From assembly GCA_964624585.1 (NCBI GenBank), contig CAZUXE010000014.1:1-39386 (forward strand): a stretch of DNA of 39,386 nt, in the 5' to 3' direction. The position numbers were made by a program, and so were the translations under genes. Below the pieces are notes generated by a model. The model was given only the letters and a program-made list of their open reading frames with translations. It was not told the DNA's origin and searched no databases. The DNA is from CAZUXE01 sp964624585 (GTDB lineage Bacteria > Hydrothermota > Tepidihabitantia > B3-TA06). Shown here in pieces: positions 25,218 to 32,952 of the stretch (position 1 is its first letter; every line of letters starts with the position of its first letter).

Positions 25218-25246
25218 ATTCTACTTTCTTACCCCCTGTTCGTCAA
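25218..25246 (-). promoter_or_regulatory. nadC promoter, leaderless type
   Basis: On the minus strand, TTGACG (25246-25241), 17-nt spacer, TAGAAT (25223-25218), 5 nt, ATG 25212. No SD lies close to the start. Confidence 0.7.
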
Positions 25247-25295
25247 CTGAATTGTAATGAGTACAGTGGCTTTCTATAGATTAGAAACGCAAACT

Positions 25296-25323
25296 TTGAC
25301 AGCGCCCCGGCATCTAATATAAT
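25296..25323 (+). promoter_or_regulatory. uvrB promoter, perfect consensus, near-leaderless
   Basis: TTGACA (25296-25301), 16-nt spacer, TATAAT (25318-25323): both hexamers match the sigma-70 consensus exactly. Eight bases separate the -10 box from ATG 25332, so the leader would be at most a few nt. No LexA-like box is recognised. Confidence 0.85.
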
Positions 25324-25331
25324 GACATCTT

Positions 25332-27353
25332 ATGGATTTTAAGCTTACCGGAGATATGAAACCGCGTGGGGATCAACCTGAAGCAATCAAACGATTAGTC
25401 GAAGGTATCAAACGGGGAGATAAGCACCAAACCTTACTCGGTGTAACAGGGTCAGGGAAAACATACGTAATGGCTAATGTTATAGCTCAGGTACAGAAAC
25501 CAACGCTTATAATAAGTCCAAACAAAACCCTTGCTGCACAATTATATGGAGAATACCTGCAGTTTTTTCCTAAAAATGCGGTTGAATATTTCATCTCTTA
25601 CTACGACTACTACCAACCAGAAGCCTACGTCCCAGCCTATGATTTGTATATTGAGAAAGAGGCTGACATAAATGAGGAAATCGAACGTTTAAGACTACGT
25701 GCAACAGCTTCTCTTCTGGAGCGCAGCGACGTAATTATTATTGCATCTGTATCGTGCATATATAATATTGGTGAACCGCGCCAATTCGCTGACAGGGTAA
25801 AGCTCATCAAAACAGGAGACGAACTTGACCGCGAAATCCTGTTGAGTGATCTGGTCAGAGAACAATATTCCAGAAATGATTATGAGTTAAAGCGCTCATC
25901 ATTCAGGGTAAAAGGAGATGTTGTTGAAATATGGCCGGCTCATGATGAAATCGCGTTGAGGATAGAATTCTTTGGTGATGAAGTAGCGTCGCTCAAAAGA
26001 TTCAATCCTGTTTCAGCTAAGGTAGTTGATAACCCGAAAAGTGTGATGGTTTTCCCGGCCCGCCATTTTTTGGTCTCGGAAGTAACGCTTAAGCAAGCTA
26101 TTATTAATATTCAAAAAGAGATGGTCGAAAGGGTTGCGGAGTTTGAAAAAGCTGGCAAACTGCTCGAAGCTCAGCGCTTGAAAACCCGTACACGTTACGA
26201 TATTGAAATGCTACGTGAGGTAGGTTACTGCCCAGGTATTGAAAACTACTCCAGACATCTCTCCGGACGCCCTCCCGGCTCAAGACCGTGGTGTCTTTTG
26301 GATTACTTTTCTGACGATTACCTGACTATTATAGATGAATCACATATTGCAATTCCTCAAATTGATGCTATGTATAAGGGGGATAGATTCCGAAAGGAAA
26401 ATCTTGTGAATCACGGATTCCGTTTACCATCGGCACTGGATAATCGACCTTTGAAATTCGTTGAATTCGAAAAGCTGGTTAAACAGAGCATATATACATC
26501 GGCAACCCCTGGTAATTATGAACTTATCAATTCAGAGAAACGAATAGTTGAACTTGTTGTTCGCCCAACCGGACTTGTTGATCCCGATATGGTTATTCGT
26601 CCCACAGCAAATCAGGTTGACGATTTAATTGAAGAGATACGAATAAGGGTGGAGCGAAAGGAACGTACATTGGTTACTACCCTTACTAAAAGAATGGCCG
26701 AAGATTTAGCTACCTATCTTGCAGAAATGGGTTTGAAGGTTCACTATATGCACTCAGAAATCAACGCCATTGAACGGGTTGAACTGCTACGCGGTTTAAG
26801 GTTGGGAGAATTTGATATTCTTGTGGGAATAAATCTTTTAAGGGAAGGTCTCGATTTACCAGAGGTATCGCTAGTTGCAATTCTTGATGCTGATAAGGAA
26901 GGTTTTCTTCGCGATACTCGTTCACTTATCCAAACCTCTGGACGTGCGGCACGGAACGTAAACGGTCTGGTGATATTATATGCTGATAAAATAACAAAAT
27001 CTATGAAGGCCGCAATGCAGGAATCTGAACGAAGACGTAAAAAACAGCTTAAGTATAATGAAGAACACGGCATTACCCCACAAACGGTAAAGAAATCTAT
27101 TGAACAAGTAATGGCGACAACTAGAGTAGCAGAAGGTAAGAAAGACAAACATGCACTTGACCTTACCAAAGAACCTGCAAATGAAGACGAAAGACTGGCC
27201 ATGATAAGTGAATTAAAGAAGAGAATGAACGAGGCCGCAGAACAACTTGATTTTGAAACCGCTGCAAGTTACCGCGATCGAATTGCTGAGTTAAAACTCA
27301 AAATTGACAAAGAAATATTAAAAAAAGGCACTAAACCACCTAAGATAAAATAA
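25332..27353 (+). CDS. uvrB: Excinuclease ABC subunit B
   Basis: A 673-residue damage-recognition helicase of nucleotide excision repair, working with UvrA and UvrC. Walker A is at residues 37-44 (GVTGSGKT), followed by the DNA-wedging beta-hairpin YYDYYQPEAYVP, the helicase motif DESH, SATPGNYE, the motif V/VI region LREGLDLPEVSLVAILDADKEGFLR and QTSGRAARN. The UvrC-binding UVR domain is at about residues 625-660 (LKKRMNEAAEQLDFETAASYRDRI). Full length, with no odd features. I see no terminator in the 200 bp after it. Confidence 0.97.
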   Translation: MDFKLTGDMKPRGDQPEAIKRLVEGIKRGDKHQTLLGVTGSGKTYVMANVIAQVQKPTLIISPNKTLAAQLYGEYLQFFPKNAVEYFISYYDYYQPEAYVPAYDLYIEKEADINEEIERLRLRATASLLERSDVIIIASVSCIYNIGEPRQFADRVKLIKTGDELDREILLSDLVREQYSRNDYELKRSSFRVKGDVVEIWPAHDEIALRIEFFGDEVASLKRFNPVSAKVVDNPKSVMVFPARHFLVSEVTLKQAIINIQKEMVERVAEFEKAGKLLEAQRLKTRTRYDIEMLREVGYCPGIENYSRHLSGRPPGSRPWCLLDYFSDDYLTIIDESHIAIPQIDAMYKGDRFRKENLVNHGFRLPSALDNRPLKFVEFEKLVKQSIYTSATPGNYELINSEKRIVELVVRPTGLVDPDMVIRPTANQVDDLIEEIRIRVERKERTLVTTLTKRMAEDLATYLAEMGLKVHYMHSEINAIERVELLRGLRLGEFDILVGINLLREGLDLPEVSLVAILDADKEGFLRDTRSLIQTSGRAARNVNGLVILYADKITKSMKAAMQESERRRKKQLKYNEEHGITPQTVKKSIEQVMATTRVAEGKKDKHALDLTKEPANEDERLAMISELKKRMNEAAEQLDFETAASYRDRIAELKLKIDKEILKKGTKPPKIK

Positions 27354-27517
27354 ATACTCCTCTTCCCTAACTCCATAGCACTGCTTAATTATAGCAAAAT
27401 GCTTCCGAAAAGCGTAATAAGTAGGACTGAATAGTGCAGTATTTTAGAAAATTAGCGAATGAGAATTGACACAGTTTCAAGCTAATTCTATGGAAATAAA
27501 ACGCCACCTTGCTCTCC
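27354..27517. other. Intergenic, nothing firm
   Basis: Spacer after uvrB. A TTGACA at about 27466-27471 has no well-placed -10 box, and an ATG nearby opens only 14 codons. Neither is called. Confidence 0.3.
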
Positions 27518-27545
27518 TTGACATCATAGCTTAAACAATTAAGAT
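27518..27545 (+). promoter_or_regulatory. Promoter of the GWxTD gene, leaderless type
   Basis: TTGACA (27518-27523), 16-nt spacer, TAAGAT (27540-27545), 8 nt, ATG 27554. No SD is present. Confidence 0.75.
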
Positions 27546-27553
27546 TAGCCCTA

Positions 27554-28696
27554 ATGTATCTAATTTTACTTATGGGACTTCTGAACCAAATATCTGAAAA
27601 CGAATACGACTTTCGTGATATTACCGAGCAAGAAGAAAACAATACCGAATTTTACGTAACTTCATATTTATCAATACCTTATTCCAGTTTTCAGTTTAAG
27701 AAACAAAACTCTATATTTATAGCCCGCTACCATATTTTACTACAACTGCTTGATAGAAAAAAAAACGTATACGGAGCTGAAAAATTTGGAGAACTAAAAA
27801 CCACCAACGTTAAAGAAACACGCTCACGCCATATTACAGTAGCGGAAACACTTAGAGTTACCCTGCCCAAAGGGCATTACAAAGGGAATTTAAGCGTTTC
27901 CACCCTTGGAACAAGCAGAACGCTTGAGAAAACTTTCGAAATGAACGTAAGCCACCATCCCCTGGGAATAATGAAAATAACTGACGCCACGGGTAACCGA
28001 ATGCTAAATCGTCCCTTTAATAATCGCGATACACTGAAAATTGAACAAAAACTGCACGAAAAAGCCATTGATTCAGTACAATTATGTATCAATGGCGATA
28101 ATTTTCGCAGCGTTACCTTTGTTGTTTCAAACCCCGATACAATAGCTCATTGGAGTATCCCCTTAAGTAATTTCGCAAGCAACAACTACCAAATTAAAAG
28201 CAAAGCCTTCAAGAATGGGCGCAAGATTGACGAACGAAAACTGTCAATTCGATTACGCAATCCTTTCAAATTTGACGCTACAAGGTATTTTGATCTGGTG
28301 GATAAATTATTATACCTAACTTCATCAGAAGAACGCGACAGCATGAAAAGTGTCCCGCCTGAAAAAAGACAGGAAACCTGGGAAAAGTTCTGGAAAGCAA
28401 AAGACCCCACGCCTCAAACCGAGTATAATGAAACTATGGAAAACTATCTTGCCAAAATTGAATACTGCGAACGAAAATTTTCATACGGTGACAAGGGATA
28501 TAAATCGGATAGAGCAAGGGTGTTCATGATTATGGGTAAACCTGACGAAGTTGAAGACCATCCCTTTGAGATGAATCGTAATCCGTATATTGTCTGGAGA
28601 TATCTATACAACAATTCCGAATTTATATTTGAAGATAAAATGGGATTCGGTGAATATAAACTAATCTATCCTGAAGGGTTTCTTCCAGCTTTATGA
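27554..28696 (+). CDS. GWxTD-domain protein
   Basis: A 380-residue protein. Residues about 255-375 match the GWxTD domain, which is mainly known from FCB and related phyla: LVDKLLYLTSSEERDSMKSVPPEKRQETWEKFWKAKDPTPQTEYNETMENYLAKIEYCERKF, then DRARVFMIMGKPDEVEDHP, then YIVWRYLYNN. The signature itself is degenerate (GYKSD in place of GWxTD). The N-terminal part is beta-rich. A short hydrophobic stretch (residues 2-10) lacks the basic start of a good signal peptide. Function of the family is unknown; many members are exported. The gene overlaps ricT as ATGA and is therefore cotranscribed with it. Confidence 0.8.
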   Translation: MYLILLMGLLNQISENEYDFRDITEQEENNTEFYVTSYLSIPYSSFQFKKQNSIFIARYHILLQLLDRKKNVYGAEKFGELKTTNVKETRSRHITVAETLRVTLPKGHYKGNLSVSTLGTSRTLEKTFEMNVSHHPLGIMKITDATGNRMLNRPFNNRDTLKIEQKLHEKAIDSVQLCINGDNFRSVTFVVSNPDTIAHWSIPLSNFASNNYQIKSKAFKNGRKIDERKLSIRLRNPFKFDATRYFDLVDKLLYLTSSEERDSMKSVPPEKRQETWEKFWKAKDPTPQTEYNETMENYLAKIEYCERKFSYGDKGYKSDRARVFMIMGKPDEVEDHPFEMNRNPYIVWRYLYNNSEFIFEDKMGFGEYKLIYPEGFLPAL

Positions 28697-29412
28697 CAAG
28701 AACAAACGCTGCTAACAAGCATTATCTTGTTGAATGCCATGCACTTATGCATGTAGTTGCCACAGCTGCTGTGGGACTTGACCTAAAGGCAGGCGATTGG
28801 GTAGTTTTGCGATTTAAGGGATGTGAAGATGTAGGTTACGTAAGAGCAATCTCAGATGACGCTCAGGCTAAAGCTATTGCCATAAGAAATGCCGATACCG
28901 ACGACCTTAACAGAAAGAAAAAGATTAAATCATGGGAAGAGGAAGCGCTTGAAGTCTTCAAAAAAACTGTAAAAAAACATGAACTCCCTATGCGTGTAGT
29001 TGGCGCACACGCCTGGGCAGATGGACGCAAGGTAGCGTTTTATTTCCTTTCAAATAGCAGACTTGATTTCCGTAAACTGCACAAGGAAGTCGGATCCGCC
29101 CTTAATTGTAGGGTTGTTATAAAACAAATCGGCAGCCGAGACCATGCCCGTCTTGTTGGAGGACTCGGCCCATGCGGTCGTGCGCTATGTTGTACCTCCT
29201 TCCTTACAGAACTTCGCCCTATAACCCTTAGAACCGCCCGCAGGCAGAATTTGTTCGTCAACCCTGAAAAGATATCAGGAATGTGTGGAAGACTGCTATG
29301 TTGTTTAAGATACGAGGATACCCCATCTGCAAAATCTCAATTCAACTATGACGATGGGGAATACTCCGAAACAGATGAAGCCAACTTTTATTCTCACGAA
29401 GACGATAACTAA
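28693..29412 (+). CDS. ricT: PSP1-domain protein, RicT/YaaT-like
   Basis: A 239-residue protein of the PSP1 C-terminal domain family. Two Cys clusters are visible, GPCGRALCC (Cys161, 166, 167) and GMCGRLLCC (Cys198, 203, 204), which match the Fe-S ligand region of Bacillus RicT. RicT there works with RicA and RicF to steer RNase Y mRNA processing. Other segments are AWADGRKVAFYFLSNSRLDFRKLHKEV and IGSRDHARLVGGLG. The C-terminal 30 residues are acidic and likely disordered. It starts with ATGA at the GWxTD stop. Partners RicA and RicF are not seen in the window. Confidence 0.88.
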   Translation: MTRTNAANKHYLVECHALMHVVATAAVGLDLKAGDWVVLRFKGCEDVGYVRAISDDAQAKAIAIRNADTDDLNRKKKIKSWEEEALEVFKKTVKKHELPMRVVGAHAWADGRKVAFYFLSNSRLDFRKLHKEVGSALNCRVVIKQIGSRDHARLVGGLGPCGRALCCTSFLTELRPITLRTARRQNLFVNPEKISGMCGRLLCCLRYEDTPSAKSQFNYDDGEYSETDEANFYSHEDDN

Positions 29413-29430
29413 TTTTTCGTTATAAAACCG

Positions 29431-29904
29431 TTAATGTTTTTGAATAAGCACTACAGCCATCGCTGCAATACCTTCTTTCCTACCGACAAAACCCATACCT
29501 TCTCCCCTCTTCGGCTTAATTGATACCTCATCTATCTCTAATTTAAGGTAAGCAGCTATCTTTTCCCTCATCTGCTTACAATAAGCTGACAATTTTGGTT
29601 CCTCGGCTAGAATAGTACTGTCCACATTAATTACTCTATACCCCTTAAGCTTTATTATATTAACCGTCTGCTCAAGCAAAAGCATACTGTCTACGTTTTT
29701 ATAGCCGGGATCTGTGTCTGGAAACAGCTCGCCAATTGATGAAAGTCCAGCAGCCCCTATCAATGCGTCAATTATTGCATGAAGAAGAACGTCTGCATCA
29801 GAATGACCAGCCAAGCCCTTTTCATAAGGTATGTTAACGCCTCCGAGAATTAAAGGCCTTTCCTTAACTAATTGATGAGAATCAAAACCGAAACCAACAC
29901 GCAT
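29431..29904 (-). CDS. ispF: 2-C-methyl-D-erythritol 2,4-cyclodiphosphate synthase
   Basis: A 157-residue enzyme of the MEP isoprenoid pathway. It cyclises CDP-methylerythritol 2-phosphate to the cyclodiphosphate and CMP. The zinc ligands Asp8, His10 (GFGFDSHQL) and His42 (GHSDADVLLHAI) are present, as are FPDTDP and the C-terminal SIKPKRGEGMGFVGRKEGIAAMAV. Normal length for the trimeric enzyme. It has its own promoter and converges on ricT. Confidence 0.97.
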   Translation of the reverse strand: MRVGFGFDSHQLVKERPLILGGVNIPYEKGLAGHSDADVLLHAIIDALIGAAGLSSIGELFPDTDPGYKNVDSMLLLEQTVNIIKLKGYRVINVDSTILAEEPKLSAYCKQMREKIAAYLKLEIDEVSIKPKRGEGMGFVGRKEGIAAMAVVLIQKH

Positions 29905-29910
29905 ATAAGG

Positions 29911-29938
29911 AGTATAAGAACGGCGTAATTTATGTCAA
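29911..29938 (-). promoter_or_regulatory. ispF promoter, leaderless type
   Basis: On the minus strand, TTGACA (29938-29933), 16-nt spacer, TATACT (29916-29911), 6 nt, ATG 29904. Confidence 0.8.
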
Positions 29939-30089
29939 GGTAGGTTAAATTTTGTAGACGGATGGGTACAGCAAGATGCTGTTAGAGTTATTTGGAAGGT
30001 ATTTAATATATTGAGGAAGTAAAGGCTTGAATGATGAGAATACTGTAAAAAAATGAGAACAATAGACGCAGTAGTATCCTATAGAACTT
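29939..30089. other. Intergenic between ispF promoter and the small-RNA terminator
   Basis: About 150 bp without a supported gene. One short inverted repeat, ACAGCA-AGA-TGCTGT (near 29968-29982), has no T-tract. Confidence 0.35.
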
Positions 30090-30135
30090 AAAAAATAAAA
30101 AAACCCCTGGAGAGGCAGAATGCACTCTCCAGGGG
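30090..30135 (-). terminator. Strong Rho-independent terminator of the candidate small RNA
   Basis: Read on the minus strand, an 11-bp perfect stem (CCCCTGGAGAG with CTCTCCAGGGG; 30135-30125 and 30114-30104), extended by a TGC/GCA pair in the loop, is followed by TTTTTTTATTTTTT (30103-30090). Confidence 0.93.
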
Positions 30136-30221
30136 AGGGGGTGAGGGAAGGGAGGTGTGTTACGGGAATTTCTTAATCTCTAAAAAAACACCTTCCGTCA
30201 TTATTGTACCCTTGTCTCTCT
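30096..30221 (-). ncRNA. Candidate small RNA with anti-Shine-Dalgarno-like C-rich region
   Basis: A stand-alone transcript of about 125 nt is predicted from a promoter at 30228-30255 to a strong terminator at 30090-30135. A stretch at 30158-30136 (minus strand) is almost only C, U and a few A, and contains CACCTCC (30157-30151) and further CCCTCC-type runs. CACCTCC is the core of the 16S 3' end that pairs with SD sequences. An ACGGAA segment (30198-30193) could pair with TTCCCGT (30169-30163), leaving the C-rich part single-stranded. A 13-codon reading frame (ATG 30201 to TAA 30160) lies inside. Nothing else in the region explains this unit. Whether it is a base-pairing sRNA or a small mRNA is open. 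Confidence 0.65.
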
Positions 30222-30227
30222 CCTGTA

Positions 30228-30255
30228 ATCTTAACCATAATTCAATACTTGTCAA
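30228..30255 (-). promoter_or_regulatory. Promoter of the candidate small RNA
   Basis: On the minus strand, TTGACA (30255-30250), 16-nt spacer, TAAGAT (30233-30228), the same form as the gene promoters in this window. A palindrome ACTAAG-N7-CTTAGT (30270-30288) lies about 15 nt upstream of the -35 box and could be an operator. Confidence 0.78.
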
Positions 30256-30428
30256 GCCCTATTATGCTAACTAAGTATTAATCTTAGTAAAATCCTCTAC
30301 AACGCTGCCCCAGACACATTTCTTTCAAGCAACAAGCCTTAGGTAAAGCGACAAATTCTAGGGTAAGAGACATAAACTTTTAGTAAAAGCTGAAGTGATT
30401 TGACCGCAAAAACAGTCCATTGCAGACT
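30256..30428. other. Intergenic between phoU-like gene and the small-RNA promoter
   Basis: About 170 bp. It contains the ACTAAG/CTTAGT palindrome at 30270-30288. No terminator with a T-tract is evident directly after the phoU-like gene, so some transcription may continue towards the small RNA. Confidence 0.4.
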
Positions 30429-31088
30429 TCAGTCTTCTATTTCATGAGGACGGTATCCAATTCGATGGTAAGGATTCACCACACTTGAAGCGACATTTTT
30501 AAGATGCGCGCTAACCCGTTTTATATAACGAGACATCAATGCAGCTACAATTCCTTCTTTCACTGTTATTTCAGATTTTTCAATAATCTTATCCATAAAT
30601 CTATCGGCTTTCATAGCTAAATTGGCCTGATTTTGCATAATTGAACGTGCTAAATCGGAATCGTTTTCCATAAGCGCTTTTTTAGTTTGAGCAAACATCT
30701 GCTTAACCTCTTCAGCCAAAGGATGCAAAGCTTCAAACACTCCACCTGAAATAGGTTCAGGATAATGTTTGGCAATTTCGTCAAGGTTCTTCGCATAATC
30801 GCCAATGCGTTCTAAATCAATAACTAAAATTGCCAAAACGAAAGACGCATTGATATCCTGAGCTGGATTTATAGCAAGATGTTCCAGAATACGACGCCTG
30901 ATAGCTATTTGCAATTCATTAAGCTGCCTGTCAATTTTGTATAAGTCTTCAACTTTTCCTGAACCGGTAATCATCTCCCATGAAGTTGCAAACATGTTTT
31001 CAGCTATCTCAAACATCTTAAATAAATCCTGCATACAAAGCTTCAAAAGCCCCGATCCCTTCCATGCGTTCAACAAATTTTTATACAT
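30429..31088 (-). CDS. PhoU-like phosphate-transport accessory protein
   Basis: A 219-residue all-helical protein with a PhoU-type three-helix pattern. Key segments are VEDLYKIDRQLNELQIAIRRRILEHLA, then FVLAILVIDLERIGDYAKNLDEIA (the E/DxxRIGDYAxN metal-binding motif) and a second, weaker half ending ISRYIKRVSAHLKNVASSVVNP-like MSRYIKRVSAHLKNVASSV. PhoU-like proteins next to Na/Pi cotransporters are thought to control phosphate uptake. The AGGAGG Shine-Dalgarno is formed by the last two codons of the transporter, and the genes are 2 nt apart, so they are translated from one message. Confidence 0.85.
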   Translation of the reverse strand: MYKNLLNAWKGSGLLKLCMQDLFKMFEIAENMFATSWEMITGSGKVEDLYKIDRQLNELQIAIRRRILEHLAINPAQDINASFVLAILVIDLERIGDYAKNLDEIAKHYPEPISGGVFEALHPLAEEVKQMFAQTKKALMENDSDLARSIMQNQANLAMKADRFMDKIIEKSEITVKEGIVAALMSRYIKRVSAHLKNVASSVVNPYHRIGYRPHEIED

Positions 31089-31090
31089 AC

Positions 31091-32212
31091 TTACCTCCTA
31101 AGTATTAAAATCAAACCCACAGGAATGATTACAAAAATTACCGCAATATATACAAATGCAAGCCAGCGATGTTTTGCTACGGCTTTCCCAACAAGTCGGG
31201 CCAAGCTTATAGGTACTACTCTCAAAGGATACCATATCAATATACCAAAGATATTAAAAAGCAAATGTGCAAAGGCAATCTGAACACCTCCTTGCGATTT
31301 CATAACTAAAGCAGCCAATATAGCGGTAACCGTGGTTCCAATATTCGCCCCAAGCGTATATGGAAAAACCTGTTCCAAAGCCACTAAACCTGCTCCAACC
31401 AAAGGCACAATAAACGAAGTAGTCACGGAAGATGACTGTATTACAGCCGTTATCATCATTCCCAAAAGTAAGGCCATTAAAGGTTTGCCAAAAAGATACT
31501 TATCTATTACAATCTCAGCTTTTGAGCCAACTAGCTGACGCATATTATCAACCATGAATTTAAGACCAAGGAAAAGCATAGTTAAAGCAAGAGGAATTGA
31601 AAAATACCATTTTTTAAGTGTATCAATAATAGCATCTGCAACAGGCTTTACCGCTATTTGCAAAGGGCCTACGAATTTTAATCCTCCTGCGCCTGCAAAT
31701 GCTTTTGCCAGAAATCCTGAAACATTCGCTATCGGATGAACGAATATCTCCAGCGGAAGAAGAATAGCCACAGACAGTAAGTTAAATATATCATGAACAA
31801 TTGCCGCAGGAAAGGCGCGCATGAACTCTTCTTTTCTTGATATATGATAGAGGGAAACCAGTGAATTGGTTATAGTGGTTCCGATATTGGCTCCCATTAC
31901 GATTGGAATCGCATTTTCTACAGATATAGTACCTGCCGCCACAAAACCTACAACCAACGATGTTGTTGCCGAAGAACTCTGAATTAAAGCCGTAACCAAT
32001 ATTCCAATAAATAAACCAATAATCGGATTGTTGGTCAATTCAATTAAGGTTTCAGCAAAAGGCATACCCAAAAGCTTTAATGAACCGGATATCAACTGAA
32101 TGCTTAGCAAAAACGCGTATAGCGCTGTCAGAAAGATAAATATTCGCAGGATACGTTGAAGTACACCTGGTTTTGCTTCAGGCGCTAAGGCTCCATTTGG
32201 TTTTTCAAGCAA
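31091..32212 (-). CDS. Sodium-dependent phosphate cotransporter (NptA/PNaS family)
   Basis: A 373-residue inner-membrane protein with about eight to nine hydrophobic segments. The inverted-repeat QSSS motifs of Na/Pi-II cotransporters appear twice, at residues 78-81 (ALIQSSSATTSLVVGF) and 259-262 (AVIQSSSVTTSFIVPLV), each followed by a GANIGTT motif. It should import or export phosphate with Na+. The likely start is TTG 32212, with GGAG seven bases upstream inside thpR and an 8-nt overlap. It is followed at once by the PhoU-like gene. Confidence 0.9.
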   Translation of the reverse strand: MLEKPNGALAPEAKPGVLQRILRIFIFLTALYAFLLSIQLISGSLKLLGMPFAETLIELTNNPIIGLFIGILVTALIQSSSATTSLVVGFVAAGTISVENAIPIVMGANIGTTITNSLVSLYHISRKEEFMRAFPAAIVHDIFNLLSVAILLPLEIFVHPIANVSGFLAKAFAGAGGLKFVGPLQIAVKPVADAIIDTLKKWYFSIPLALTMLFLGLKFMVDNMRQLVGSKAEIVIDKYLFGKPLMALLLGMMITAVIQSSSVTTSFIVPLVGAGLVALEQVFPYTLGANIGTTVTAILAALVMKSQGGVQIAFAHLLFNIFGILIWYPLRVVPISLARLVGKAVAKHRWLAFVYIAVIFVIIPVGLILILRR

Positions 32213-32747
32213 GTTTAAACTCCTCTATTACATTATAAATTGGCCCCTGAGGGGTCAGAGTACTTTGATATAATTGAAATTTCAAACAACTAAAAGAAAG
32301 ACCTGAGGGTGAATTAAATGACTCTATAGAAAGCCTAGAGGGAATGCGTAATCGAGCCAAAGTTATGTGAGGATGAAATCTTTTTTTATCTGTACTAAAG
32401 CCTTGCAAACTTAGGGCAGAATCAATCGTCTGAAAAAGAGAGCTTACATTAGTCGCGCCTTCCCCAAGCCCCCACCATAAAACCTTGGCCCTGCTGGCAT
32501 TGGGAAACGCTCCCAGGTTACTTAAACAGATATTAAAAGCGGGTAAGTGCCGCGACGCCTTCAATGCTACAGAAGAGATTTTAGAAATACTACTAGCTTT
32601 CACTTCTCCAAGAAACTTAACGGTAATATGCAAATTTTCCTGACCAACCCATTTCATATCAGGTAAATTCGCCTTGATGCCAGAAGTATATAAACTAACC
32701 TCTCTCTGCAACACTGAAGGTAATCCTATTCCAAAAAATACCCTCAT
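32205..32747 (-). CDS. thpR: RNA 2',3'-cyclic phosphodiesterase ThpR (2H family)
   Basis: A 180-residue 2H phosphoesterase, formerly called 2'-5' RNA ligase. The two catalytic H-x-T/S motifs are visible at His40 (NLHITVKFLGE) and His127 (FHPHITLARL). It opens 2',3'-cyclic phosphates on RNA or nucleotides. The start at 32747 is set by the promoter 7 nt upstream. It is the first gene of the thpR-nptA-phoU unit; the link between RNA-end processing and phosphate transport is only positional. Confidence 0.92.
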   Translation of the reverse strand: MRVFFGIGLPSVLQREVSLYTSGIKANLPDMKWVGQENLHITVKFLGEVKASSISKISSVALKASRHLPAFNICLSNLGAFPNASRAKVLWWGLGEGATNVSSLFQTIDSALSLQGFSTDKKRFHPHITLARLRIPSRLSIESFNSPSGLSFSCLKFQLYQSTLTPQGPIYNVIEEFKLA

Positions 32748-32754
32748 TGCGGCA

Positions 32755-32782
32755 AGTATACTATTCCTAGAAATGTTGTCAA
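32755..32782 (-). promoter_or_regulatory. thpR-nptA-phoU promoter, leaderless type
   Basis: On the minus strand, TTGACA (32782-32777), 16-nt spacer, TATACT (32760-32755), 7 nt, ATG 32747. Confidence 0.8.
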
Positions 32783-32884
32783 CTTATTTAAGGCATATAA
32801 AATACAATGGAATAATCCTTTTGCAAACTTAAATAATTACCTTAATGAAAATTGAATTAACTATTGCTATACAAGTACTGAATC

Positions 32885-32912
32885 TTGACAGCAAGGCTAA
32901 TTATTGTATGAT
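32885..32912 (+). promoter_or_regulatory. Promoter of the NYN gene, leadered type
   Basis: TTGACA (32885-32890), 16-nt spacer, TATGAT (32907-32912). The leader of about 35 nt contains the palindrome GTAAGCTTAC (32925-32934) and a TTGGAGGA Shine-Dalgarno before ATG 32953. Confidence 0.8.
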
Positions 32913-32952
32913 ATTTATTCGTGAGTAAGCTTACATACGTTGGAGGAACAAT

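Noticed and set aside
27466..27530. TTGACA after uvrB with a 14-codon frame from the ATG in CTATGG
   Set aside because: No -10 box at 16-17 nt except the poor TATGGA, and the frame ends in the real promoter of the GWxTD gene.
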